From contig NZ_KI519454.1 of the NCBI RefSeq assembly GCF_000482545.1, forward strand, positions 434,001 to 498,000: 64,000 bases of DNA. The letters are read 5' to 3'. The DNA comes from Arthrobacter sp. 35W (lineage in GTDB: Bacteria > Actinomycetota > Actinomycetes > Actinomycetales > Micrococcaceae). Both the position numbers and the translations under genes were made by a program. The notes under the pieces are model-generated. The model did no database searches. It worked only from the letters and a program-made list of their open reading frames with translations, and was not told the origin of the DNA. Of this stretch, positions 46,785 to 58,861 are shown piece after piece. How positions within the stretch are numbered: the stretch's first letter is position 1; every line of letters starts with the position of its first letter.

Positions 46785-47234
46785 ATGAATGCCTTGGGAA
46801 ATTCTCCGTTCTGGCGGCTGGCGCTCGCCACGTTCCTCATTGGCAGCGCCCTGGCCGGGTGCGCCGGCCCCCAGCGCAACGGCCCCGAGAGCGTCAGCCC
46901 CCGGGGTGCCGGCCCGGGTGGGACTGCAGGCGAACGTGCCTCAGCAACGTGGGCCGCCGACCATTCCTGGGCGGTGGATCTCTCGGCCACGGAGCGGAAG
47001 GTCTTCGTCACCACCTATGGCAGCTCGTCGTGCCCGGCCACCATAGCGGTGGTCCAGATGGTCGAGCCAGACAACCTCGCCATCACAGTGGAGGTTGGGC
47101 AGGTCCGGGATGTATGTTCGGCCGATATGGCGCCGCACACATCCAGTGCCGACGTCCCGGAAGGCGTGTTCACGGAGCCCGTGGTCAAGATCGCCCTGGA
47201 GGGCAACCCGGTGGTCATAACGCTGCACAGGTAG
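46785..47234 (+). CDS. Putative lipoprotein of unknown function
   Basis: 149 residues. The signal sequence ends in the lipobox LAGC (ALAGCAG, Cys25), so it is likely a membrane-anchored outer-surface lipoprotein. The rest, with YGSSSCPATI and two further cysteines, resembles small secreted proteins of actinobacteria with no known role. The ATG at 46785 gives a normal signal peptide but has no clear ribosome site. It lies between xdhA and the convergent mocA; a link to xanthine oxidation is not evident. Confidence 0.65.
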   Translation: MNALGNSPFWRLALATFLIGSALAGCAGPQRNGPESVSPRGAGPGGTAGERASATWAADHSWAVDLSATERKVFVTTYGSSSCPATIAVVQMVEPDNLAITVEVGQVRDVCSADMAPHTSSADVPEGVFTEPVVKIALEGNPVVITLHR

Positions 47235-47393
47235 TGCGGCACATTGACGCTGTGGGGCTGGCGGGTCCCGGCCCGGGACGCGCTACCCCTTTGGGGACGC
47301 GTCCACTACTGCGTCATCAAAGGGGAACGACGTCGGGCGCAGGGGACGCACTCGACTGACCATCCGCCGGCGGCGCTGGCCATCAGGGGAAGG

Positions 47394-48026
47394 CTAATCC
47401 AGCAGGTGCAGCTGGGCTGGCGTATCGACGTCGGCCCCGTCTGACAAATCGCTGCAGTCCACCAGATCGACCAGTTCCGGGTGGCCGCGCAGGAAAATGC
47501 GTGCACCGGCATCGCCGCTGGCGGTGGCCGCTGCCTGCGCAGCCAGATCGGCGTCGAAGAGCACGGGGTGGCCGCGGACCAGCCCGCCGTCGTCGGAGCG
47601 GAATCCGGCGGCGGTGATCCGGCCTTCCTTGTGCACTGCGATCAGCCGCGCCACCAGCTCCGACCCCATGCCGGGCTGGTCCACCAGCGCCACCAGGACG
47701 TTGTCTGGCGTGGGCTGGTTGTCCGGGCCAGCGCCGCCGGCCGGTGCCAGAGCCGCGGCCACGCCGGCGGCGAACGAGGTGCCCATGCCCTCGGCCCAGC
47801 GCGGATTGTCCATTGCCCGGCACCCAGCGGGGAGTCCGGCCGCCCGGACCTCGGCAGCACCGGAGCCCAGCACCACCACCACCTCGGAACAGCCGCCCGC
47901 CAGCAGCACCGCTGCCGCATGCTGCGCCAGAGTGCCGCCGCGGTAGGGCAGCAGTGCCTTGGGCCCGCGGCCCAGCCGGGTGCCGGCGCCGGCGGCCAGC
48001 AGCACCGCCGTTGTTTTCTGTGTCAT
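47394..48026 (-). CDS. mocA: MocA-like molybdenum cofactor cytidylyl-/nucleotidyltransferase
   Basis: 210 residues of the GT-A nucleotidyltransferase fold. LLAAGAGTRLGRGPKALL binds NTP and PALL-type Mo cofactor; LVALVDQPGM carries the acidic metal site. MocA makes molybdopterin cytosine dinucleotide for xanthine-oxidase-family enzymes, fitting its place beside xdhCBA. Similar MobA-like proteins make the guanine form. It converges on the xdh operon and lies behind the aceE terminator. Confidence 0.85.
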   Translation of the reverse strand: MTQKTTAVLLAAGAGTRLGRGPKALLPYRGGTLAQHAAAVLLAGGCSEVVVVLGSGAAEVRAAGLPAGCRAMDNPRWAEGMGTSFAAGVAAALAPAGGAGPDNQPTPDNVLVALVDQPGMGSELVARLIAVHKEGRITAAGFRSDDGGLVRGHPVLFDADLAAQAAATASGDAGARIFLRGHPELVDLVDCSDLSDGADVDTPAQLHLLD

Positions 48027-48056
48027 GGCTCCACTCTAGGGATGGTGCGGAAAATA

Positions 48057-48092
48057 GTGATGCCCGTGTCTTGGAGGAGACACGGGCATCAC
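48057..48092 (-). terminator. Terminator after aceE
   Basis: A perfect 15-bp stem (48057-48071 with 48078-48092) has a 6-nt loop; read on the minus strand it is followed by TATTTT. It lies 15 bp after the aceE stop and upstream of mocA. Confidence 0.85.
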
Positions 48093-48107
48093 GGCATGGG
48101 GTGGTTG

Positions 48108-50849
<2,742 letters not shown>

Positions 50850-50959
50850 ATCCGGCCTTTCATGCTTGTGGGGTTGGTGGATTTGTCGTCCAGTTCCCCA
50901 TGGATGGTTCACGACCGGACCAAAGTGGGTCGCGTTCCGGCCATGTCCTTAGGATGAGG

Positions 50960-50988
50960 ATCATGAACCGGTGTCCCCGGGCTGTCAC
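50960..50988 (-). promoter_or_regulatory. Candidate aceE promoter
   Basis: Read on the minus strand, GTGACA (50983-50988) and CATGAT (50960-50965) are 17 nt apart, with an expected transcript start about 100 nt before the aceE GTG. The regulon box at 51008 would lie about 19 nt upstream of the -35. Confidence 0.4.
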
Positions 50989-51007
50989 ACCATTGGGACG
51001 GCTATGA

Positions 51008-51023
51008 TTTCATTATATGGAAG
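51008..51023. promoter_or_regulatory. Purine-regulon box 7 (between aceE and the SDR gene)
   Basis: TTTCATTATATGGAAG lies in the divergent gap, 158 bp before aceE and 72 bp before the SDR gene, and could serve both. Confidence 0.65.
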
Positions 51024-51095
51024 AAAACTTTCATTTCTAAGATGTTACGTCAAAGTGTACGCGCCTGGGAAGACGCTGAAGAGGAGTTGTTGAGT

Positions 51096-51854
51096 ATGGC
51101 AACCATTGATGGGCCGCGCGCGGCCATCGTGACTGGAGCAGGCTCGGGCATCGGACGGGCCGTGGCCCGCGCTCTGCTGGCGGACGGATGGCAGGTGGCG
51201 CTGGCCGGACGCCGTGCTGCGGCACTGGCGGAAACCGCGGGGGAGGACCCCAACGCCCTCTGCATCCCCACCGACGTCGCCGATGAGGCGGCGGTGGACG
51301 CGCTCTTCGCCGCCACGGCCGAGCGCTTTGGCCGGGTGGATGTGCTGTTCAACAACGCAGGCATCTTTGGGCCGATGGCCTCGCTGGACGAGGTGGGCCT
51401 GGATGAATGGGAGCAGACCCTCTCGGTGAACCTCACCGGTGCCATGCTCTGTGCCCGCGCCGCCTTCCGCCAGATGCGCGCCCAGACGCCCCAGGGCGGG
51501 CTGATCATCAACAATGGCTCCATCTCCGCCCACTCGCCCCGCCCGCTGTCCGTGGCCTACACCGTGAGCAAGCACGCCATCTCCGGCCTGACCAAGAGCA
51601 TCGATCTGGACGGGCGGCCCTACGGCATTCGCTGCGGGCAGATCGACATCGGCAACACGGCCACCGAGATCATGAGCGAGCTCGGTGTGGGGACAGGTGC
51701 CCTGCAGGCGGACGGCAGCCGGATGGTCGAGCCTACGTTTCCGGTGGCCGAAGCGGCACGGGTGGTGCTGATGATGGCCTCGCTGCCGCCGTCGGCCACC
51801 ATCGGCTCCATCCAGATCCTGGCCTCGGGCATGCCCTTCACCGGCCGCGGGTAG
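51096..51854 (+). CDS. Short-chain dehydrogenase/reductase
   Basis: 252 residues, classical SDR. The NAD(P) motif [12 protein letters not shown], Ser in GSISAHSP and the YTVSK catalytic pair are present. The substrate is unknown. GAGGAG lies about 9 nt before the ATG at 51096. It is divergent from aceE with the regulon box between them, so a role in glyoxylate or hydroxy-acid metabolism is conceivable but not shown. Confidence 0.85.
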   Translation: MATIDGPRAAIVTGAGSGIGRAVARALLADGWQVALAGRRAAALAETAGEDPNALCIPTDVADEAAVDALFAATAERFGRVDVLFNNAGIFGPMASLDEVGLDEWEQTLSVNLTGAMLCARAAFRQMRAQTPQGGLIINNGSISAHSPRPLSVAYTVSKHAISGLTKSIDLDGRPYGIRCGQIDIGNTATEIMSELGVGTGALQADGSRMVEPTFPVAEAARVVLMMASLPPSATIGSIQILASGMPFTGRG

Positions 51855-51921
51855 CCGGCACACCTGCGGCGGACACCACGAGCCGGGCATCCGCCGTCGT
51901 GCACAAAGCCGCATTAAAGAA

Positions 51922-51981
51922 CACTGGAGCGGCGTCCCTTCCCCGATCGGCCCAGATGAGGGAGGGGGCGCCGCCCCAGTG
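51922..51981. terminator. Terminator-like inverted repeat between the SDR and permease genes
   Basis: Arms CACTGG-GCGGCG and CGCCGC-CCAGTG (with an extra base) flank a loop of about 27 nt between two convergent genes. Confidence 0.45.
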
Positions 51982-52006
51982 CAGATCCAGTCGTCGACTA
52001 CTGGTT

Positions 52007-53491
<1,485 letters not shown>

Positions 53492-53605
53492 TTTTGAGGA
53501 CCTCCTTGTCCTTGGGCACGCCGACGGCGGCGGTCCCGGTACCGCTGAATGGGTCGACGGATGGTGGGCACCCGCGCAGCGGCGGGTGCCCACTCGTCAT
53601 GACGT

Positions 53606-54508
53606 TTAGCAGAAGCCGGCGATGCCGTCCCAGGCGTTGCCCGCGTCGGGGGCATCCTCGCGCAGCACAGTAGCCTCGATCAGGCCGTAGGGGCGGTCGG
53701 CGGCGTAGAAGACCTCATTGGGGTTGTCCAGTCCAAACGGGGAGAGGTCCACCAGGAAGTGGTGCTTGTTGGGCATGGAGAACTTGATCTCTTCAATCTC
53801 CGGGTGCGCCAGCAGGACCTTCTGGCCCATGTCGAAGAGGGTCTGCTGCAGGGCGTGGGAGTACCGCTCCGTGAACCCTTCCAGCAGCAGCGCCTTCACA
53901 TCCGAGTAGGACTTGTTGAAATCGACGTCCGTGGTGTTGAAGCGCCACCGGGCGGAGACGTCGGTGGCCAGGATCCGGTCGGTGGTCTCGGCCAGGGTGG
54001 TGTACTGGTCCTTCGGGTAGCCGACAAAGCCCGATTGCGTGGTCTTCAGGACGGTGAGGTCCTTGAGCCCGGCAATGACATGCGTCTGGTCGCCGTCCTT
54101 GACGACGACGGCGGTGCGGACCTCCTGGCCGTTGCGGACGAAGGAGTGGTCGTGGCCGACGCCGCCGGCCTGGATGCGGTCCCAGGAGTACGACTCGGCC
54201 TCCCAGCGCCCACCGGAAACCCAGTCAAAGCTGGAGGTGAAGTGGTCCGCCAGGCGCAGCAGGAACGCCTCGGGCGAGCCCACGCCGTCGCGGGCCAGGG
54301 CGTAGACCGTGTTCTTTTGGGTGTCGGTGGCCACCACATGGGCGTTGTCGCCCGTGAGGTGGGCGTCGGTGAAGTCGCCGCGCAGCTGGGAGGTGACGTT
54401 GAGGTCTTCGATCTCGTGGCGGTCCGTGTTGCGGGTGACCTTGACGAGGCGGACCTCCGCCTTGCCGTACTGGTTGGCGCCCAGGATGATCTTGCTGTTT
54501 TCGCTCAT
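53606..54508 (-). CDS. Uricase (urate oxidase)
   Basis: 300 residues, two T-fold domains. NQYGKAEVRLVKVTRN holds the catalytic Lys; VVATDTQKNTVY the Thr; ATDVSARWRFNT and SMPNKHHFLVDL follow; the end WDGIAGFC matches the Arthrobacter globiformis-type uricase. It oxidises urate to 5-hydroxyisourate and peroxide without cofactor. The ATG is 2 nt after the HIU hydrolase stop. The gene order uraD-uraH-uricase-permease gives a complete urate-to-allantoin unit. Confidence 0.97.
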   Translation of the reverse strand: MSENSKIILGANQYGKAEVRLVKVTRNTDRHEIEDLNVTSQLRGDFTDAHLTGDNAHVVATDTQKNTVYALARDGVGSPEAFLLRLADHFTSSFDWVSGGRWEAESYSWDRIQAGGVGHDHSFVRNGQEVRTAVVVKDGDQTHVIAGLKDLTVLKTTQSGFVGYPKDQYTTLAETTDRILATDVSARWRFNTTDVDFNKSYSDVKALLLEGFTERYSHALQQTLFDMGQKVLLAHPEIEEIKFSMPNKHHFLVDLSPFGLDNPNEVFYAADRPYGLIEATVLREDAPDAGNAWDGIAGFC

Positions 54509-54510
54509 GA

Positions 54511-54852
54511 TTAGTTGCCTCGATATGTGGAGTAGGAGAAGGGGCTCAGCAGCAGCGGGACATGGTAGTGGTCCTCGCCGGCTGTAACGGTGAAGGTCAG
54601 GACGACCTCGGGGAAGAACGTTTCCGTGGCAGTGCGGGCAAAATAGGCTCCGGTGCCGAAACGCAGTTGGTAGGTGCCCGGCGCCAGGACCTCAGGTCCC
54701 AGCTCGGGGATCCGGCCGGCGTCGTTGGTCACCCCGGCCGCAAGGTGCGTCCAGGTGGTGCCATCGGCGGCGAAAAGCTCGACGGCGACACGCGCCGCGG
54801 GCTTGCCGGAGGAGGTGTCCAGAATGTGGGTGGTCACATGCGAAACGCTCAT
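54511..54852 (-). CDS. uraH: 5-Hydroxyisourate hydrolase
   Basis: 113 residues, transthyretin-like. The N-terminal VTTHILDTSSGKPA and the C-terminal YSTYRGN (YRG[ST]-type end) carry the catalytic His/Arg motifs, and DHYHVPLLLSPFSY the second His. It opens HIU to OHCU. Its ATG overlaps the uraD stop (ATGA). Confidence 0.96.
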   Translation of the reverse strand: MSVSHVTTHILDTSSGKPAARVAVELFAADGTTWTHLAAGVTNDAGRIPELGPEVLAPGTYQLRFGTGAYFARTATETFFPEVVLTFTVTAGEDHYHVPLLLSPFSYSTYRGN

Positions 54853-55346
54853 GCGGCCACCGCTCCTTCCAGGCGCAGGACGGCAATCTCGCGAAGCTGC
54901 TGGGCCACGACGGCCAGTTCAACCTCGGGTGGATTCTCCAGGCGCTTGTTGAGCGAGCCCAGGATGTCCGTGGCGCTGCGTCCGGCCGCCCGGATCAGGA
55001 AGACCCGGCCGAATTTGGACTCGTAGGCCGCATTCCCCTCGGCGATGGCCGCCAGGATGGCCGGATCCTCGCCGGAGACCCGTGCCTGCTCCGCTGCAGA
55101 CAGTTTGGCCTCCGTGGAGGTGCCGGCAGCCTTCTGGCCGATCCGGGGGTGGTGCGCCAGGGCCGATTCGATCTCGGGGATCGTGAAGGGATCTGCAGCG
55201 ATCCTGGCGGAGTCGAGAAGTGCTTCCCGGCTCGAATAGGGGCGGTCATCGATGATCCCATCGATCCACCGTTGGATATCGAGGCAGGGTCGGAGCACTT
55301 TTTCCAGCTCCACACGCGCGGCCTCGTTGCATTGTTCAAGCAACAT
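54849..55346 (-). CDS. uraD: OHCU decarboxylase
   Basis: 165 residues, all-helical. Catalytic His66 lies in AHHPRIGQKA, and YESKFGRVFLIRAAGRS is the family signature. It makes S-allantoin from OHCU. The ATG at 55346 has AAGGAA upstream; a frame extending to 55373 starts without a ribosome site. First gene of the urate operon, below the box at 55436. Confidence 0.94.
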   Translation of the reverse strand: MLLEQCNEAARVELEKVLRPCLDIQRWIDGIIDDRPYSSREALLDSARIAADPFTIPEIESALAHHPRIGQKAAGTSTEAKLSAAEQARVSGEDPAILAAIAEGNAAYESKFGRVFLIRAAGRSATDILGSLNKRLENPPEVELAVVAQQLREIAVLRLEGAVAA

Positions 55347-55435
55347 GGTGTTCCTTGCGACAGATACTGGCATCCACGGCGTGGGCTATACGGAACGGCC
55401 GGTCCTGGGACTCGGCTGACTCTGGTTGGTCAAGG

Positions 55436-55451
55436 TTTCGTATCGTGGAAC
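55436..55451. promoter_or_regulatory. Purine-regulon box 8 (upstream of the uraD-uraH-uricase operon)
   Basis: TTTCGTATCGTGGAAC lies 89 bp upstream of uraD; a second weak TTTCAGTATGTGTAAT follows. Confidence 0.6.
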
Positions 55452-55647
55452 TGTTATTTCAGTATGTGTAATAGTGAACCCGATCACAATCCACTTGTCA
55501 AGCACTAATTTATCCAAGGTCCCGCAAAGTGCAAGATCCAAGGGGCTGGAGGCCCTTTTTGGGGGCCTGGTTGGAGGCGCCCCAGGGGTGGAATGGGCGT
55601 GCGGCGCTGCGGCCCCCGCCGGTGGATGGGGGCCGCAGCGGACGTTC

Positions 55648-55683
55648 TGCGGCGCGCTGTGCGGCGCTTTGTGCGGCGCGGGC
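55648..55683. repeat. Three tandem 12-bp repeats (TGCGGCGC core)
   Basis: TGCGGCGCGCTG, TGCGGCGCTTTG and TGCGGCGCGGGC lie head to tail, non-coding, downstream of bcp. Probably a slippage product. Confidence 0.6.
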
Positions 55684-55716
55684 CGGAAGGGGGCCCGGGA
55701 ATGGCCTAGGAAAGGC

Positions 55717-56187
55717 CTAGGAAAGGCCCAAGGACTCCCGCAGCCGCCGGACGTGGCCCTCTGCCGCGACGCTGTATTCCGCGGAGACCACCTGGCCGCC
55801 GTCGTCGATCACCACAGTCGTCCGCAGCACGCCCTGCACCGTCTCGCCGTTGACCACCTTGTCGCCCCAGGCGCCGTAGGCAGCCGCGACGGCGCTGCCC
55901 TCGTCCGAGAGCAGGGGGAAGTTGAGTCCGTGCTCGGCAGTGAAGGCCTGCAGAGAGTCCGCCGGGTCCGGCGAGATGCCAAGAACCGAGTACCCCGCCG
56001 ATTTGAGGCTGGCGAGGCTGTCGCGGAAATCGCAGGCTTCAGTGGTGCAGCCGGGGGTCGCGGCCTTGGGGTAGAAATACACCACAACATTGGTCCCCTG
56101 GAAGTCGGAGAGTGCAATCGTGGCCCCGGTGGCGTCGGACAGTTCAAAGGCCGGGGCTGTCGCTCCCGGTGCGAGTTGGGTGGTCAT
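55717..56187 (-). CDS. bcp: Thioredoxin-dependent peroxiredoxin, BCP/PrxQ type
   Basis: 156 residues. Peroxidatic Cys47 and resolving Cys52 lie in TPGCTTEACDFRD, the atypical two-Cys pattern of PrxQ. It reduces H2O2 and organic peroxides. Uricase in the neighbouring operon produces H2O2, so proximity may be useful, but the genes are separate. The ATG at 56187 follows GGGAGA. The stop codon lies within an 11-bp direct repeat, so a second copy of the stop follows 11 bp later. Confidence 0.92.
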   Translation of the reverse strand: MTTQLAPGATAPAFELSDATGATIALSDFQGTNVVVYFYPKAATPGCTTEACDFRDSLASLKSAGYSVLGISPDPADSLQAFTAEHGLNFPLLSDEGSAVAAAYGAWGDKVVNGETVQGVLRTTVVIDDGGQVVSAEYSVAAEGHVRRLRESLGLS

Positions 56188-56333
56188 GGATGTCTCCCGA
56201 AAGGGTTGTGGGGTGGGTGCATCGGCTGCGGTCCGCCGGCGGCAGGGGCCGGGCGGTGCGCTTCTTCCATGATGCAGAAGCAAGATCTTGCCATTCGGAA
56301 TCCTAATTCCACCGCCGGCACCCGTCAATGCCC

Positions 56334-57653
56334 CTAGGCGAAGAACTCCTGGCCGTAGTAGCTGCCGGCGGCGGGCAGGCCGGCGGGGACGGCGAAGACG
56401 GCGGAGCCGACGTGGCGGATGTACTCGTTCAACCTGTCGGAGGAGCCGAGCCGGCGCTGCAGCGCAACAAAATTGGCCGGATCATTCTGGAAGCTGAGGA
56501 AAAACAGCCCGGCATCCAGCCGGCCCACACTGTCCAGCCCGTCGGTGAAGTTGTAGCCGCGGCGCAGGATCTTCACGCCATTGTTGTTCTCGTGGGCGGC
56601 CAGGGCAATGTGCGAGTCGGCGGCGATCACCGGTTCGCCGTCGGCGCCCTTTGCTGCAAAGTCCGGGACGTCATGCTCCAGCTTGCCGGAATGCGGGGCG
56701 CCCTCATGCTTGGTGCGGCCGAAGATGCTCTGCTGGTCGCCAATGGAATCGGTGTCCCAGGTTTCGATCATCATGTGGATTTTCCGGGCCACCAGATAGG
56801 TGCCGCCGTTCATCCACGACTGGCCGGTTTCCTCACCCGTCCACACATGCTCCGCCATGTCCTCGGCGGTGGTGATGTTGCGGGTGCCGTCCTTGAACCC
56901 CATGAGGTTGCGCGGCGTCTGCTGGTTGGCGCCGGCCGAGGCCCGGCCGAAGCCCAGCACCGTCCAGCGGGTCTTGACCTGGGTGCGGGCCATGCGGGCC
57001 AGGTTGCGGATCGCATGGTAGGCCACCTGCGGATCGTAGGCGCAGGCCTGGATGCACAGATCACCCCCGGTGAACTGGGGTTGCAGGGATTCGCCCGCCA
57101 TGGCGGGGAGGTCCGCGAAATTGGCTGGCTTGAACTTTTCCAACCCGAAACGGTCGTCGAAGAGCGAGGGGCCGAATCCAAGGGTCAACGTCAGCCCCTG
57201 CGGACCCATCCCGGTGGCCTCGCCCGTGTCCACGGGGATGGCCTGTTCGCGGCCGGGTTCCGTGGCGCCGATGGCTTTTCCTGCTGTCATCTCCGCCATG
57301 GCGGCACTCCACTTGGCCAGCACCAATTGCAGATCCGTGCGGCTCTTGCCCGTCATGTCGAAGGACATGAACACCAAATGGTCCTGCGGAGGGGTGGCGA
57401 TGCCGCTCTGGTGCTCGCCATAGAAGGGATAGGCCAGCTGGGACTGCGCAGCGCCCAGGGCGGCGATGCCCGTGGGTCCACCGCTCGTGGCAGCGTGTGC
57501 GGCGTCGCCGGCCAGCACAGCGGAGGCGCCGATTGCGCCGACGGCGGTGCCCGCCACCAGACCCGCCGAGGCGGACATGATGGCCGTGCCGCCGGCGCCG
57601 TGGAGGAATCCGCGGCGCGAGACGCCGTCCTTCGAAGGAGTCGAGGCAGCCAT
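56334..57653 (-). CDS. efeB: Dye-decolorising peroxidase / deferrochelatase EfeB
   Basis: 439 residues. A Tat signal (SRRGFLHG, Arg13-Arg14) precedes a DyP fold with GFKDGTRN (GxxDG motif, catalytic Asp) and the heme-ligand His in LAAHENNNG. It oxidises ferrous iron or removes iron from heme at the cell surface for EfeUO. Its ATG overlaps the efeO stop by one base (TAATG). Confidence 0.95.
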   Translation of the reverse strand: MAASTPSKDGVSRRGFLHGAGGTAIMSASAGLVAGTAVGAIGASAVLAGDAAHAATSGGPTGIAALGAAQSQLAYPFYGEHQSGIATPPQDHLVFMSFDMTGKSRTDLQLVLAKWSAAMAEMTAGKAIGATEPGREQAIPVDTGEATGMGPQGLTLTLGFGPSLFDDRFGLEKFKPANFADLPAMAGESLQPQFTGGDLCIQACAYDPQVAYHAIRNLARMARTQVKTRWTVLGFGRASAGANQQTPRNLMGFKDGTRNITTAEDMAEHVWTGEETGQSWMNGGTYLVARKIHMMIETWDTDSIGDQQSIFGRTKHEGAPHSGKLEHDVPDFAAKGADGEPVIAADSHIALAAHENNNGVKILRRGYNFTDGLDSVGRLDAGLFFLSFQNDPANFVALQRRLGSSDRLNEYIRHVGSAVFAVPAGLPAAGSYYGQEFFA

Positions 57654-58861
57654 TAGACCGCCGCCACCTTCGCAGCAATCTTGGACAGCGGATCCTGCAG
57701 GGATTGGATCAGCTGGGTCAGCTTGGTGGCGTCGGAGGCCTTGAGCTCCTCCGTGTACGGCTTCCAGCCACCGATGGCGTTGGCGTCCTTGTAGTCTTCC
57801 AGTGCTGCCGTGACGGTGTCGAACTGGGCGGAGATGGTCTTCACCAGATCGGCGTCGATCACCACGAGGGCGGGCTTGAGGTACTCGAAGGCCTGCTGGG
57901 AGCCCTCAACGTTGGCGCCGAAGTCCAGCAGGTCAAGCTTGGAGTAGGCCTCCTCCTCGCCGGTGATCTTGGAGGACTGGACCTCCTCCAGCAGGCCGCT
58001 GGCGCCGTTGGCCAGTTCCTCGGCCTTGTACTGAAGACCGGTGGTTTCCTTCTGCAGCTTGCCGACGTTCTCCACCAGACCGGCCGCCAGGGCCTTCGTG
58101 GAATCGGTGATGGCCTTGGTTTCGAAAAGGTCCCGCTCGAGCGGGTGGAAGCCGGTCCACTCGGCGCCCGGCTCGACGTCGGCGATGCGCAGGTCCAGCG
58201 CCGGGTCCAGCTCGGGGAAGCTCTCGGCCACGGGCTCGATGCGCTCGTAGAACGGGCGGGCGGCTGCGTAGGCCTTCTGGCTGGCCGTGACATCGCCGGA
58301 GTCGACGGCGGTCTTCAGGGCGGCGACGGCCTCCACCAGGCTGGCCACCTGGCCGGAGACGTAGCCGCCGTAGCCGGCGGTGCCGGCGGCCAGCAGGTCC
58401 GTGGTGCCGTTGCTGGCGGCGGCGGTGCTGTTGCCCGTGACGGTGAAGGGGGTGTATTCGGTGCCGGCGCCGGGGCAGTACAGCTGGTAGCTGCCGCCAG
58501 AGAGGGTGACGGTGAAGCTGACGGGCTTCAGGCCCGGGATGACGTTCTCGCGCTCGCCCAGGATGCGCTTGTCGGACAGCAGCTCCACCTCGCTGACACC
58601 GGAGGCGTCCTTGTTGGAGATGTTGAAAGTCACGGGCCCCGCCGGGGCCGAGGTGAAGTCGGGAACGCACTGGTCCTTGCCGTCCACGTTCTTGACGGAG
58701 ACGCTCACCGCGGCCGTGCCGTTGGCGACGGGCGCGCCGCCGCCGGCGGCGCCCGTGCCCGTGGCGCCCGTGGTTCCCGAACAGCCGGCCAGAACCATCG
58801 CCGCCAGGGCGGGTCCGGCGACGAGGAGGGCTGTGGTGCGCTTGCGCGGGGTGGAGATCAT
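57653..58861 (-). CDS. efeO: EfeO iron-binding lipoprotein (cupredoxin plus M75 domain)
   Basis: 402 residues. The lipobox LAGC (MVLAGCSG) anchors it to the membrane. A cupredoxin-like domain (CVPDFTSAPAGPVTFNI to LYCPG) is followed by the imelysin-like M75 domain with the HxxE motif GFHPLERDLFE, which binds iron. It delivers iron to EfeU. The ATG at 58861 overlaps the efeU stop. Confidence 0.94.
   Translation of the reverse strand: MISTPRKRTTALLVAGPALAAMVLAGCSGTTGATGTGAAGGGAPVANGTAAVSVSVKNVDGKDQCVPDFTSAPAGPVTFNISNKDASGVSEVELLSDKRILGERENVIPGLKPVSFTVTLSGGSYQLYCPGAGTEYTPFTVTGNSTAAASNGTTDLLAAGTAGYGGYVSGQVASLVEAVAALKTAVDSGDVTASQKAYAAARPFYERIEPVAESFPELDPALDLRIADVEPGAEWTGFHPLERDLFETKAITDSTKALAAGLVENVGKLQKETTGLQYKAEELANGASGLLEEVQSSKITGEEEAYSKLDLLDFGANVEGSQQAFEYLKPALVVIDADLVKTISAQFDTVTAALEDYKDANAIGGWKPYTEELKASDATKLTQLIQSLQDPLSKIAAKVAAV

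Larger units (their letters stand above)
55347..55716. other. Intergenic region between uraD and bcp
   Basis: This 370-bp region has no supported gene. It holds the regulon box at 55436, a GC-rich hairpin (55606-55617 with 55628-55639), three copies of a 12-bp TGCGGCGC-NNNN repeat at 55648-55683, and two copies of an 11-bp unit (GGCCTAGGAAA) around the bcp stop. The rightmost part is unusually G-rich. Confidence 0.6.

Noticed and set aside
55648-55719. CRISPR-like array
   Set aside because: Units are 11-12 bp with no spacers of proper length; simple tandem duplication.
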